Shown: positions 46,059-54,686, counted from the first letter of the stretch. The stretch is 64,000 nucleotides of DNA from Alkalibacterium sp049389645 (GCF_049389645.1 NZ_CP186540.1:1-64000), one strand, 5' to 3'. The notes: generated by a model from the sequence alone, not told the origin. Numbers and translations: made by a program.

Positions 46059-46247
46059 CTAAACATTAGTTTTCTCGATATATATTCTAAAAGCTACTTG
46101 AGCAATGAAACCAATGACGATCATAAATGACAAATGAAAAATAATGGATAAATTGTTTGATGTATTTAACAAAATAAAAGCATAAATACTTACAGGCAGA
46201 AAACTGATCAATAAATATTTCAATAAATCACTCTGTTTGTTCGTCAT
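46059..46247 (-). CDS. small membrane protein, two predicted helices
   Basis: 62 residues, two hydrophobic segments (about 9-27 and 33-53), basic ends. ATG 46247 preceded by GGAGGTATTGTA, a near-ideal ribosome site that supports real translation. First gene of a two-gene leftward unit with the gene at 45739. No family recognised. Confidence 0.65.
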   Translation of the reverse strand: MTNKQSDLLKYLLISFLPVSIYAFILLNTSNNLSIIFHLSFMIVIGFIAQVAFRIYIEKTNV

Positions 46248-46476
46248 TACAATACCTCCAATGTAAATTTTTATTTAAATCTGTAATAAACATTCACTAG
46301 TTCACTATGTAATTAAGTATATACCAAAAAACAAACCAGAAACAATACTTTTATACATTAACCTTTGGATTTGAGCATAGTAGCCAACTATGCCCATTTC
46401 GTACCATATTTTATATATTTCCCCTTCTATGTTATCATGGAAAAGTTGTATTTCTATTAATCTTAGGAGGAAAAAA

Positions 46477-47376
46477 ATGAAAAGATTTACAGTATCAAAA
46501 ACTGTGGTGCTGCTTTTTGCACCAATTTTACTTACTGCTTGTGGAGGAAATGATAGCGCTGTTTCTCAGGATGAAAACGTCGGTGAATCTTTAGACTATA
46601 CGATTACAGGTATAGAACCCGGATCAGGCACGGCCGAAATAGCCCGTAAAGCCCTTGAAGAATATGACACCTTAAACGGATGGGAAATCCAGGAGAGTTC
46701 TACTGCCGGCATGTTGACTGAATTAGCTCAGGCAATCGATAACGAGGAGCCAATCGTTGTGACTGGTTGGACTCCTCATTACATATTTGAATTATATGAC
46801 CTAAAAATTCTAGAAGACCCTCTTAACGTTTTCGGGGGTGAAGAAGGCATCAACACGTTAACACGTACCGGCCTTGAAAAAGATATGCCTGAAGCTTTTG
46901 AAATACTCAGTCGATTTGAATGGACAACAGAAGATATGCAGGAAGTCATGCTCGAAGGTTTGGAAAGAGACTTTGAGGACGTTACTGCAGAATGGATAGA
47001 TAATAATCGAGACTTAGTCAATGAGTGGACGGAAGGTATAGACGATGTCGATGGCACTCCATTTGAATTAGGCTCAATTCCATGGGATACCGAACGTTCT
47101 TCGGCTAATGTCATGGCACGTGTCCTAGAAGAAAAAGGATATGATGTCACTATCACTAACTTGGATCCGGCGGTTCTTTACCAGGCTTTAAACCTAGGCG
47201 AAGTCGATGCCACAGCTGGCGCATGGCTGCCTACAACGGCAGGTGCCTTTATGGAAACATACGGTGAGAATATTGTTGATTTAGGACCTAACTTAACAGG
47301 GACAGTCATAGGTTTTGTCGTTCCATCCTACATGGAAGATATCAACTCAATCGAAGACTTACCCGCTCAAGACTAA
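46477..47376 (+). CDS. glycine betaine/choline-type substrate-binding lipoprotein (OpuAC family)
   Basis: Extracellular solute receptor. Start ATG 46477 after TTAGGAGGA; an upstream frame of 29 codons is not supported. Signal peptide ending LLTAC (lipidated cysteine about residue 22). About 299 aa. Family features: GIEPGSGTAEIA, the tryptophan-bearing VVTGWTPHYIFELYDLKIL and GAWLPTTAGAFMETYG, which in this family cage the trimethylammonium group. Very acidic. No ATPase or permease gene adjoins, so it is an orphan receptor; a partner transporter must lie elsewhere. Confidence 0.85.
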   Translation: MKRFTVSKTVVLLFAPILLTACGGNDSAVSQDENVGESLDYTITGIEPGSGTAEIARKALEEYDTLNGWEIQESSTAGMLTELAQAIDNEEPIVVTGWTPHYIFELYDLKILEDPLNVFGGEEGINTLTRTGLEKDMPEAFEILSRFEWTTEDMQEVMLEGLERDFEDVTAEWIDNNRDLVNEWTEGIDDVDGTPFELGSIPWDTERSSANVMARVLEEKGYDVTITNLDPAVLYQALNLGEVDATAGAWLPTTAGAFMETYGENIVDLGPNLTGTVIGFVVPSYMEDINSIEDLPAQD

Positions 47377-47399
47377 TTGAAACGCATTTCAAAATCAAT

Positions 47400-47446
47400 A
47401 AAAGAGCACAATGAACCTTAAGATAAGGTATCATTGTGCTCTTTTA
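47400..47446 (+). terminator. terminator after the betaine-binding gene
   Basis: AAAAGAGCACAATGA / TCATTGTGCTCTTTT stem with inner CCTTA/TAAGG pairing. Confidence 0.9.
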
Positions 47447-47510
47447 TTGTTTAGTTTTCCATATTTAAAATATTTTAAATTTTGCACTAAAAGTGTTTTA
47501 ACTGAATTAG

Positions 47511-47538
47511 AAAGGCAGACTGGAAACCAGCCTTTTTT
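47511..47538. terminator. hairpin at the 3' end of the RlmL-like gene
   Basis: AAGGC-AGACTGG, AAA, CCAG-CCTT. The T run is on the plus strand (CCTTTTTTG); on the minus strand only TTTCT follows, so its role as the rlmL terminator is moderate. Confidence 0.5.
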
Positions 47539-47543
47539 GCTTT

Positions 47544-48677
47544 CTATTTTCTAGATGGACGCTTGCCCCAATATTGGAAGTAATCCGTACGGATGTATCC
47601 GTTATAGAGTTTACGTTTTTTAGTTGCTCTTTTTCCATAATGTTCTTCGAAGTCCAAGTCACTTGTAATGATGTATTTGCTCCATGTTTCAAGCGGTTTA
47701 AACGTTTCTCCCATTTCACGGTATAATTGATAGACGTCTTCTGGATCTCCCAGTCGTTCGCCATAAGGTGGGTTGGAGATGATAACGCCGAATTCTTTGT
47801 CTGTCTTAAGATCCGCCAGTTGCATCTGCTTGAATTTAATACTGTGCGAAAGTCCTGCTTCCAATGCATTCGCTTTGGCGATTTCAATCATGTCGCCATC
47901 GATATCTGTTCCCAGAATATCCAGTTCGACGTCATAATCTGCCTGATCTTCTGCATCCTGACGTGCTTTTTGCCATAATTCTTTAGGCATCCAGTCCCAA
48001 TCTTCACACAAGAATGTGCGATTGAATCCTGGTGCGATATTGTGTCCGATAAGTGCTGCTTCTATTGGAATCGTTCCAGAACCACACGTTGGATCAATAA
48101 ATGGACGGTCTTTACGCCAAGTTGTTAATAGCACCAAAGCAGCAGCCATATTTTCTTTTATTGGTGCCCCGCCTTTTTCTTTACGGTATCCGCGTTTAAA
48201 CAAGCTAGGTCCAGTTGTATCAATAGTGAGTAACACTTTATCATTTCTGATGGCCACTTCAATAGGAAACTTCGCTCCTGTTTCGGGTAGCATGCCTCTT
48301 CTGTGATAAACATCTTTGATTTTTTCAGCTATCGCTTTGTTCACGATACGCTGTACATCCGGTACACTGTACAATGTTGATTTTATCGACTTACCGCTGA
48401 CTGGAAAAGCTGCGTCCATAGATAAATAGTCATCCCATGGTAGAGCTTTGGTTTGTTCGAACAAGTCATCAAACGTTTTGGCCTCAAATTCACCAACAAT
48501 AATCTTCACACGGTCAGCTGTACGCAGCCATAGGTTGGCTTTAGCGATATCTTCTTTATCGCCTTCAAATCTTGCACGTCCGTTTTCAACTTGGACATCG
48601 TATCCTAATTTTTTTAGTTCATCTCCAACAAGGGCTTCGATCCCACTTGCGGCTGTAGCGAGTAATTTATAGGTCAT
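47544..48677 (-). CDS. THUMP-domain class I rRNA methyltransferase (RlmL/YpsC type)
   Basis: 377 aa. The N-terminal THUMP region (about 45-155; VENGRARFEGDKEDI, FPVSGKSIKSTLYSVPDVQ) precedes a Rossmann methyltransferase with DPTCGSGTIPIEAAL and the adenine/guanine N-methyltransferase motif ISNPPYGERLG. Predicted to make m2G in 23S rRNA. Position directly after rnpB and gpsB is the conserved ypsC place in Firmicutes, which supports the call. Confidence 0.9.
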   Translation of the reverse strand: MTYKLLATAASGIEALVGDELKKLGYDVQVENGRARFEGDKEDIAKANLWLRTADRVKIIVGEFEAKTFDDLFEQTKALPWDDYLSMDAAFPVSGKSIKSTLYSVPDVQRIVNKAIAEKIKDVYHRRGMLPETGAKFPIEVAIRNDKVLLTIDTTGPSLFKRGYRKEKGGAPIKENMAAALVLLTTWRKDRPFIDPTCGSGTIPIEAALIGHNIAPGFNRTFLCEDWDWMPKELWQKARQDAEDQADYDVELDILGTDIDGDMIEIAKANALEAGLSHSIKFKQMQLADLKTDKEFGVIISNPPYGERLGDPEDVYQLYREMGETFKPLETWSKYIITSDLDFEEHYGKRATKKRKLYNGYIRTDYFQYWGKRPSRK

Positions 48678-48730
48678 TCATTTGCCACCTCTCTTATTTT
48701 AATAGTATGCATGAAACACTGTTGACGTAA

Positions 48731-48760
48731 AGAAATCCTCTCTAAAAAAGAGAGGATTTC
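48731..48760 (-). terminator. terminator of RNase P RNA
   Basis: Minus strand GAAATCCTCTCT / AGAGAGGATTTCTTT, a perfect 12-bp stem a few bases beyond the P1 helix of rnpB. Confidence 0.85.
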
Positions 48761-48765
48761 ACCAC

Positions 48766-49152
48766 TATGTACATCACTGTAAGCCATGTTTTGTCTAGAT
48801 AAAACGGTGAAGTCTTATCCGAGATAACCATCTGTCTGCACGAGCATTAAGCCCTGCCTCTTCTCTCTGTTCAATTCCAGGAGAAAAGTGCCCCTACCAA
48901 AGTTTGGGTTGCTCACTCGAGGGGTTTACCGCGTTCCACCAAACGCGTTTCCACGTTTGCTTCGTCACTGTGGCACTTTCAAGGGTACTCAAGCATAGGT
49001 TTCCCCGTAGCTCTTTTTCCTGCCGTCATCCCATACCTGGGAGCCGCAGCTTATTGTTTCGCCGCGCACGAACACTACAAGCATCGCAGCTTGTGTGAGC
49101 ATGGACTTTCCTCACAACTCTATTGAGCTGTGCGATTATCCGTGATGTACAT
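48766..49152 (-). ncRNA. rnpB: RNase P RNA (bacterial type B)
   Basis: Catalytic RNA that matures tRNA 5' ends. About 385 nt. Ends TGTACATCAC and GTGATGTACA pair as helix P1. The universal GAGGAAAGTCCATGCTC lies about 40 bases from the 5' end, and AACATGGCTTACAG near the 3' end completes the core. Position between gpsB and the ypsC-like methyltransferase is conserved in Firmicutes. A good promoter lies inside the end of gpsB and a terminator follows, so it is its own unit. Confidence 0.95.
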
Positions 49153-49158
49153 TATTTA

Positions 49159-49187
49159 ATTTTACTCGTCTTCTAATTTTGATCCAA
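49159..49187 (-). promoter_or_regulatory. rnpB promoter inside the gpsB 3' end
   Basis: Minus strand TTGGAT (49182-49187), 17-bp spacer, TAAAAT (49159-49164). Predicted transcription start at about 49151 coincides with the P1 5' end. Confidence 0.8.
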
Positions 49188-49476
49188 AAACATGTCGTTC
49201 CAGGTTAGATAGACGTTTCAAGATATCGAAATTTGATACGTTAGACTTTGTTTGACCGGAACTTGAGCTTTGTGTGGTCATTTGTTTGGACTGTTCATCC
49301 ACTTTATCAAGCAAACGGTCATTTTCAGTTTTTAACTGTTCAATCTCTTTTTGAAAAGCATCATAGTCTTTGATCACAACATCAAGAAATTCATCGACTT
49401 CTGTTGGATCATATCCGCGCATTTTTGACTTAAAATCTTTTTCTAAAATTTCTTTTTGGGTCAACTCTTTATTCAC
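49162..49476 (-). CDS. gpsB: cell division protein GpsB
   Basis: DivIVA-like coiled-coil protein that links PBP1 and division-site machinery. 104 aa: the N-terminal membrane-binding and dimer motif ILEKDFKSKMRGYDPTEVDEFLD, a coiled coil (about 33-65), a Ser/Gln-rich linker and the C-terminal NFDILKRLSNLERHVFG. Start GTG 49476 after GGGGTG. pbp1A, its known partner in relatives, is encoded 2 kb away. A minus-strand TATAAT near 49533 may be its promoter. Confidence 0.93.
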   Translation of the reverse strand: MNKELTQKEILEKDFKSKMRGYDPTEVDEFLDVVIKDYDAFQKEIEQLKTENDRLLDKVDEQSKQMTTQSSSSGQTKSNVSNFDILKRLSNLERHVFGSKLEDE

Positions 49477-50012
49477 AACTACACCCCATCTATTCGTCTT
49501 TAATTAATTATGAAGATACTAATTGAATTCGCTATTATACACTATTCTTGTACGTGCAATATCATTATAACAAATATAAGCCTAAAAGTGAAGATAACCC
49601 GGTTCAATATCATTTTATTTTAAATTATCTCAGTTTTACAAATATATATATACATATACTTCATATACCAACACTTGATCAGCAGCTTTTCCTGCGCATT
49701 TATCACTAACCAGAATAACTTACTTCTGACGACTTCAACAACCCAGTAGTCTCCATACCTTAAGGTACATGAAGACACCCCGATAATTCTGATTTGCTTG
49801 TTGCTAACTTAACTTATGACATATTAACATTACTTAGCTCTATTATTATAAGGCTGTTATCAATAACTACCTCATTGGTATCGCTCAAAACTATTTATCC
49901 TTAAGTACTTCCAAAAATCGCCATATTGGTACCAATTACAACTAATCCGAATTTTATTAAACTTAATTATATTTCAAAAGAAAAAGGTCAGGACATCTGT
50001 CCTAACCTTTTA
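49477..50012. other. intergenic stretch upstream of gpsB
   Basis: About 500 bp without a supported gene. A probable gpsB -10 (TATAAT on the minus strand, about 49533-49538), two perfect 12-bp palindromes TACCTTAAGGTA (49756-49767) and ATTGGTACCAAT (49925-49936), and the ypsA terminator at 49981-50012. No T-box, riboswitch or 52-bp periodicity could be recognised. Confidence 0.5.
49981..50012 (-). terminator. terminator after ypsA
   Basis: Minus strand AAAAGGTTAGGACAGATGTCCTGACCTTTTT split as AAAAGGT-AGGAC / GTCCT-ACCTTTTT, of the dispersed GGACA type. Confidence 0.82.
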
Positions 50013-50600
50013 TTATTGTTCTTCTTCTTCTTCAAAACGCTCTTCTTCAAGTAAATCATTAATAAACCACTGAAGTTCGTCAAATGAGATTGTTTCTATT
50101 TTATAAGGGTGTTTTTCCTGATACTTCAAAGCCTGATCATAGAAGAATGAAACTTTACCTTCATGATCCATATCATAAAAGAGCAGGCATCCATCCGTAT
50201 TTTTAACAATGAACTTCTGATTGTTCTTCAACTGGCCTGGGTTGGCGTAATCTTGATTTGAAGTGTAATTGATATAATCCGCCCGTTCGACGATTGAGTT
50301 GTAGTACATTTGGTTGACTTCATTCCACTTACTTGAAAAGCTCGTGTAAGGTAATAATAAGGCGAGCTTCAGTTCAGGATAGTCTGCTTTTAAATCCAGT
50401 GCGACTTCTCCCATCCACAACTCCGTACCCAAGTTGCCGGATATAATGACCCATTCCATGCCTTGCTCGATATATTCAATCAATTTTCTTTTGAAGAATT
50501 TTTTTATATAATCTATTTTGGGGTCATCGGCAGAAAATATTGAAAGTTCAAAGGATCGGTAGCCGCTGACGTATAAATTTTTAATAAGTTTCTCCTCCAT
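50013..50600 (-). CDS. ypsA: YpsA-like DUF1273 protein (SLOG superfamily)
   Basis: About 195 residues. Conserved segments: LYVSGYRSFELSIF at the N-terminus, WVIISGNLGTELWMGEVAL (nucleotide-binding loop), LLLPYTSFSSKWNE and DGCLLFYDMDHEGKVSFFY. Member of the Rossmann-like SLOG group implicated in nucleotide-sugar or NAD binding; affects cell division in Bacillus relatives. I choose ATG 50600 (MEEKLIKNLY), with AGGTGA upstream, over ATG 50618. Glutamate-rich tail. Location beside recU and gpsB is conserved. Confidence 0.87.
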   Translation of the reverse strand: MEEKLIKNLYVSGYRSFELSIFSADDPKIDYIKKFFKRKLIEYIEQGMEWVIISGNLGTELWMGEVALDLKADYPELKLALLLPYTSFSSKWNEVNQMYYNSIVERADYINYTSNQDYANPGQLKNNQKFIVKNTDGCLLFYDMDHEGKVSFFYDQALKYQEKHPYKIETISFDELQWFINDLLEEERFEEEEEQ

Positions 50601-50653
50601 TCTACATTCACCTGTCATTGTTTGGTAAACTAGAGTTATATTAATTTAAGGTT

Positions 50654-51289
50654 GTGAACACATTGACTATTCGGTATCCAAACGGAAAACTATATCATAT
50701 TCATGATGACAAAAAGAAGACTGAAAATCAACCTAAGAAAAAGAAAATTTCTTACAGTAAGCGCGGGATGACCCTAGAAGAAGATTTAAACGCAACGAAT
50801 GATTATTATCTTTTGAGAAAAAAAGCGGTCATTCATAAAAAACCTATTCCAATACAGGTAGTTAATGTTGATTACCCAAGACGCAGTGCGGCAAAAATTA
50901 CTGAAGCATACTACCGGAGAGCATCCACAACGGATTATAATGGCGTGTATAAAGGTCACTACATTGATTTTGAAGCTAAAGAAACGCAAAATAAAACCTC
51001 TTTTCCTTTAAAAAACTTTCATGATCATCAACTGAATCATATGCAGGCCTGTTATGAGCACGGAGGCATCTGCTTTGTTGTTATCCGTTTTAGTACGTTA
51101 AACCGCGTTTTCATAATTAATTTCCCTCAACTAAATAAATGGTGGAACGAGCAGTTTGAAGAGAAAGGGAAAAAATCTATTCCACTAAAAGTGATTGAAA
51201 CAGAGGCCATTGAAATCAACTATGGCCTCTCCCCTCGTCTGCCTTATTTAGTCGTTGTTGATCGATTGATTAATGAACAAAATATTTAA
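50654..51289 (+). CDS. recU: Holliday junction resolvase RecU
   Basis: Cuts four-way junctions in recombination and chromosome segregation. 211 aa: IRYPNGKLYH, SKRGMTLEEDLNATNDYYL, VNVDYPRRSAAKITEAYYRRAS, TDYNGVYKGHYIDFEAKET (catalytic D and E) and FPLKNFHDHQLNHM. The start is GTG 50654 or the TTG three codons later; AAGG upstream fits the TTG slightly better. Upstream of and codirectional with pbp1A, the recU-ponA order known in Firmicutes. Confidence 0.94.
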   Translation: MNTLTIRYPNGKLYHIHDDKKKTENQPKKKKISYSKRGMTLEEDLNATNDYYLLRKKAVIHKKPIPIQVVNVDYPRRSAAKITEAYYRRASTTDYNGVYKGHYIDFEAKETQNKTSFPLKNFHDHQLNHMQACYEHGGICFVVIRFSTLNRVFIINFPQLNKWWNEQFEEKGKKSIPLKVIETEAIEINYGLSPRLPYLVVVDRLINEQNI

Positions 51290-51418
51290 AAGATTTTTAA
51301 GAAAAGAACGACATTATTGACTCATTTATAAAAGTAGTGTAAAGTTCTTCTCTGATATACTAAAATGAAACAAGCCCATTTCAATGGGTTTAAAAAGAGA
51401 TTATTAAAGGAGCGTAAC

Positions 51419-54088
51419 ATGTCACAAAAAGATGAAATGTCTCGTAAAGATTATAAAAAATCATCAAAAAAAAGCACCACGCAGCAACCAAAAAAATGGT
51501 TTAAACGTATCATTCTTACCTTTATAACCCTCTTTTTAATGGTCCTTGTTGCTGGCGGAGCTCTCTTCGCCTACTATGCTTCAAATGCACCTGAAATGAC
51601 TGAAGAAGATTTAATGGGTACTTATTCCTCTGAATTACTAGATAAAGACGGTAATGTATTTTACACGTTAGGTGCCGAAACGCGAGAGTATGCTGAAGCC
51701 GATGAATATCCTGACGTTATGCTTGACGCGATGACAGCCATTGAAGATCAGCGTTTTTTTGATCATATGGGCATTGACCCGATTGGTATTGGACGAGCAG
51801 CTATCGGATACGTTACTAACCGAGGGCAAATTGTTGGTGGGGGTAGCACCATTACCCAGCAGTTAGTCAAGTTATCTGTCTTTTCTACAACAAGAGAAGA
51901 TCAGACATTACAAAGAAAAGCACAAGAAGCCTGGTTAGCCATTCAACTTGAGCGTCAATTATCGAAAGAACAGATTATCACGTTATACATGAATAAAATC
52001 CATATGGCCGGCAATGTGTATGGCATTTCCACTGCAGCTGAAGAATATTACGGCAAACAGGTCAGTGAACTGGAGATACATGAAGCAGCTTTATTTGCAG
52101 GGATGGCTCAAGCGCCTAATCGATACAGCCCTTACGTCAATCCTGAAGTAGCTAAAGATCGCCGGGATGTAGTCATCAACGTCATGCGTGACGAAGGTCA
52201 TATTACCTCTGACGAAGCAGAGGCAGCTAAGGCCCTTCCTATCGAAGAAGGATTAGTTGAGCTAAGTAGTGCTGATAATAACGCACTTGTGACCGATGCT
52301 TATGTGCAACTCGTAATTGATGAAGTGAGAGAAAAAACCGAGATCGATCCTGCTACGGCAGGCTTAACGATTGAAACTAATATTGATATGGAAGCTCAGC
52401 AGCGAGTTTTTGATGTCTTGAATTCAGATGAGTATGTCGACTATATTAATGAGGATGTACAGGCTGCAGTAACCCTTGTAGAAGCTGAATCAGGTAAACT
52501 GAGAGCGATTGGCGGCGGTCGAAATACAGAAGTCCTAAGAGGACAGAACCGTGCAACCCAACAGAAAAGTACAGGGTCTACTATTAAACCTTTAACGACA
52601 TACGGACCTGCTATTGAGCATCTACAATACTCAACTTATCAACAAATTGAGGACGAAGAATATACTTATCCTGATGGCACACCCCTTAGAAACTATGATG
52701 GCCAGTATAGAGGTCAAATAAGTCTACGCGAAGCACTTGTAGACTCACGCAATATCCCGACAGCTAAAGTTTTCAATGAAGATTTAGAGACTAGTCAAGT
52801 CGAAGAATTTGTTACTAATTTAGGTGTTAATATCGAACCGATGTCCAATGAGGGCGTATTGGTTCCGCAAAATGCAATCAATGGTGTGATGACTCCGTTA
52901 CAAATGGCTGCCTCTTATGCTTCGTTTGCAAACGGCGGAAATTACACTGAACCGTATACTGTTTCTAAAGTAACCACACAAGATGGACAAGAAATAGATT
53001 TATCCCCGGAAACAAATCAAGCAATGTCTGATTACACTGCTTACATGATTACCGATATGCTTAAAGATGTTGTGGCTAACAATAACAATACTTTAGGTAT
53101 TTCCAATTTATCTCATGCTGGTAAAACAGGTACGACCAACTTCACTGAAGAGAGATTAACAGAATTAGGTTATCCATCAGATGCTGTGCCAGACTCATGG
53201 TTTGTCGGTTATTCATCAACCTATTCTTTATCTGTCTGGACGGGATATGATAATAATAATGATGGTTATTTATCATTTGATGATGGCTCACGATTGCTCC
53301 CCCGTCATATATACAGAGAAGTGATGCAGTATGTTTCTGAAGGTGTAGATAACAGCGATTGGCAAATGCCTTCATCTGTTAAAGAAGTAACTGTTGAAGA
53401 TGGTACTGATCCAGCGCAATTACCTGGGCCAAACACACCGGATAGTGCGCGTATTACTGAATTATTTGTTTCGGGAACTGAACCAACAGAAGAATCACTC
53501 AGTTATGGTGAAGAATTAGACGCACCAACTGGTCTCTCTGCTGATTACGATGAAGATTCTGATGAGTTGTCCGTCACTTGGGATGACTACACATTAGAAA
53601 ATGAAGACGAAAACGTTACCTATAACCTCTCTATCGGTGGTGAAACAACAACGTTAAGCGACACCGAGTATTCCGTGACTGAACCGCCTGAAGGAAACTT
53701 AACTATCACTTTATCCGTTTCAGCTTATGGTACAACAGGTCCAGAAACTTCAACTAATATCACCATTCCAGCACGTGAGGAAGATGAACCTGAAGATGAT
53801 GAAGAAGAACCTGAGGAAGAACCCGAAGATGAACCTGAAGATGATGATGAAGAACCTGAGGAAGAACCCGAAGATGAACCTGAAGATGATGAAGAACCTG
53901 AAGAAGAACCCGAAGATGAACCTGAAGATGATGAAGAACCTGAAGAAGAACCCGAAGAAGATGATAATGGTCAAAACAATCAGAATAACGAAGACGAGGA
54001 TGAGGAATCAGACCAGAATGGGAATTCTGGTAACGGTACTCCCCCTGCTAACGATGATGACGACGATTCAGATGACGATGACGAATAA
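51419..54088 (+). CDS. pbp1A: class A penicillin-binding protein 1A
   Basis: Bifunctional cell-wall synthase with one N-terminal helix (about 32-55). Glycosyltransferase domain: EDQRFFDHMGIDPIGIGRA, GGSTITQQLVK, EAWLAIQLERQLSKEQI. Transpeptidase domain: STGSTIKPLTTY (serine nucleophile of SxxK), SRN triad and HAGKTGTTNF. A fibronectin-like domain follows (about 690-785) and then an extracellular tail of Glu/Asp/Pro repeats. Start ATG 51419 after AAAGGAG; the frame reaches back 18 codons to 51365. About 889 aa. Downstream of recU. Confidence 0.93.
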   Translation: MSQKDEMSRKDYKKSSKKSTTQQPKKWFKRIILTFITLFLMVLVAGGALFAYYASNAPEMTEEDLMGTYSSELLDKDGNVFYTLGAETREYAEADEYPDVMLDAMTAIEDQRFFDHMGIDPIGIGRAAIGYVTNRGQIVGGGSTITQQLVKLSVFSTTREDQTLQRKAQEAWLAIQLERQLSKEQIITLYMNKIHMAGNVYGISTAAEEYYGKQVSELEIHEAALFAGMAQAPNRYSPYVNPEVAKDRRDVVINVMRDEGHITSDEAEAAKALPIEEGLVELSSADNNALVTDAYVQLVIDEVREKTEIDPATAGLTIETNIDMEAQQRVFDVLNSDEYVDYINEDVQAAVTLVEAESGKLRAIGGGRNTEVLRGQNRATQQKSTGSTIKPLTTYGPAIEHLQYSTYQQIEDEEYTYPDGTPLRNYDGQYRGQISLREALVDSRNIPTAKVFNEDLETSQVEEFVTNLGVNIEPMSNEGVLVPQNAINGVMTPLQMAASYASFANGGNYTEPYTVSKVTTQDGQEIDLSPETNQAMSDYTAYMITDMLKDVVANNNNTLGISNLSHAGKTGTTNFTEERLTELGYPSDAVPDSWFVGYSSTYSLSVWTGYDNNNDGYLSFDDGSRLLPRHIYREVMQYVSEGVDNSDWQMPSSVKEVTVEDGTDPAQLPGPNTPDSARITELFVSGTEPTEESLSYGEELDAPTGLSADYDEDSDELSVTWDDYTLENEDENVTYNLSIGGETTTLSDTEYSVTEPPEGNLTITLSVSAYGTTGPETSTNITIPAREEDEPEDDEEEPEEEPEDEPEDDDEEPEEEPEDEPEDDEEPEEEPEDEPEDDEEPEEEPEEDDNGQNNQNNEDEDEESDQNGNSGNGTPPANDDDDDSDDDDE
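53780..53965 (+). repeat. 42-45 bp tandem repeat encoding acidic tail of PBP1A
   Basis: Four units coding for EPEDD(E/D)EEPEEEPED-like blocks of 14-15 residues (the last ends EE). The DNA is nearly identical between units, so the number is likely to vary between strains. The coded tail is extracellular and extremely acidic. Confidence 0.85.
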
Positions 54089-54097
54089 AAGCTAAAT

Positions 54098-54143
54098 AAA
54101 AAAGGAAGAGATAAGCGCCTCTAGCGCTCATCTCTTCCTTTTT
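54098..54143 (+). terminator. terminator after pbp1A
   Basis: AAAAAAGGAAGAGAT...GCGC / GCGC...ATCTCTTCCTTTTTT hairpin with T run; A-rich on the other side, so also usable by the convergent small gene. Confidence 0.9.
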
Positions 54144-54150
54144 TATTTAC

Positions 54151-54333
54151 TTATTCATCTTTAGATTTAAAGAACGTTTTACCTTTAGACATACGATAAC
54201 CTATAAAAATATTCCATAGACCTATAACAAGACTTATTCCACCTATGAAAGGATCTTTAAAAACAACGTATAAAGATAAGAAAAAAATAAGAATCCCCAT
54301 TATAATAAAAAATTTCCCGGTTTTTTCTGTCAT
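54151..54333 (-). CDS. small membrane protein, two predicted helices
   Basis: 60 residues, two hydrophobic segments (about 7-25 and 28-47), lysine-rich C-terminus (MSKGKTFFKSKDE). ATG 54333 with a weak AGAAAGAG upstream. Lies between pbp1A and the tRNA operon terminator. Function and family unknown. Confidence 0.55.
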   Translation of the reverse strand: MTEKTGKFFIIMGILIFFLSLYVVFKDPFIGGISLVIGLWNIFIGYRMSKGKTFFKSKDE

Positions 54334-54370
54334 TTTTACGCACTCTTTCTTATTAAGTCATTATAAAAAG

Positions 54371-54399
54371 AAAACTCAATGCAGATGCATTGAGTTTTT
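54371..54399 (-). terminator. terminator of the tRNA operon
   Basis: Minus strand AAAACTCAATGCA / TGCATTGAGTTTT followed by a T-rich tract; lies after the last tRNA. Confidence 0.9.
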
Positions 54400-54405
54400 G
54401 TATTA

Positions 54406-54477
54406 CTGGGCTACTAGGATTCGAACCTAGGAATGACGGGATCAAAACCCGCTGCCTTACCGCTTGGCGATAGCCCA
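54406..54477 (-). tRNA. tRNA-Gln(TTG)
   Basis: 72-nt cloverleaf: acceptor TGGGCTA/TAGCCCA, anticodon loop with TTG, T-arm CTAGGTTCGAATCCTAG. No CCA encoded. Last of eight tRNAs in the operon. Confidence 0.95.
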
Positions 54478-54482
54478 TCTAA

Positions 54483-54557
54483 GGGCGACTGATGGGAATC
54501 GAACCCACGAATGCCGAGACCACAACCCGGTGCGTTAACCACTTCGCCACAATCGCC
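54483..54557 (-). tRNA. tRNA-His(GTG)
   Basis: Acceptor GGCGATT/AGTCGCC, discriminator C73, anticodon loop TTGTGGT, T-arm GTGGGTTCGATTCCCAT. The genomic base before G1 is T, not the G-1 usual for bacterial tRNA-His. No CCA encoded. Confidence 0.94.
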
Positions 54558-54615
54558 ATATTATTATTTCCAATAAATAGTGTACCATAAATATTAATTT
54601 AACAATTTACTGAAA

Positions 54616-54686
54616 CAGGGGTAGTAGGAATCGAACCCACATTGATGGTTTTGGAGACCATAGTTTTACCGTTAAACTATACCCCT
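54616..54686 (-). tRNA. tRNA-Trp(CCA)
   Basis: Acceptor AGGGGTA/TACCCCT, discriminator G, anticodon loop CTCCAAA. No 3' CCA encoded. Confidence 0.95.

Noticed and set aside
49640..49980. A fourth 52-bp array
   Set aside because: Landmarks there are 51 or 141 bp apart and do not align; no consistent period.
53750..53974. Leftward Phe/Ile/Arg repeat protein opposite pbp1A
   Set aside because: Antisense reading of the Glu/Asp/Pro repeat; no start signals.
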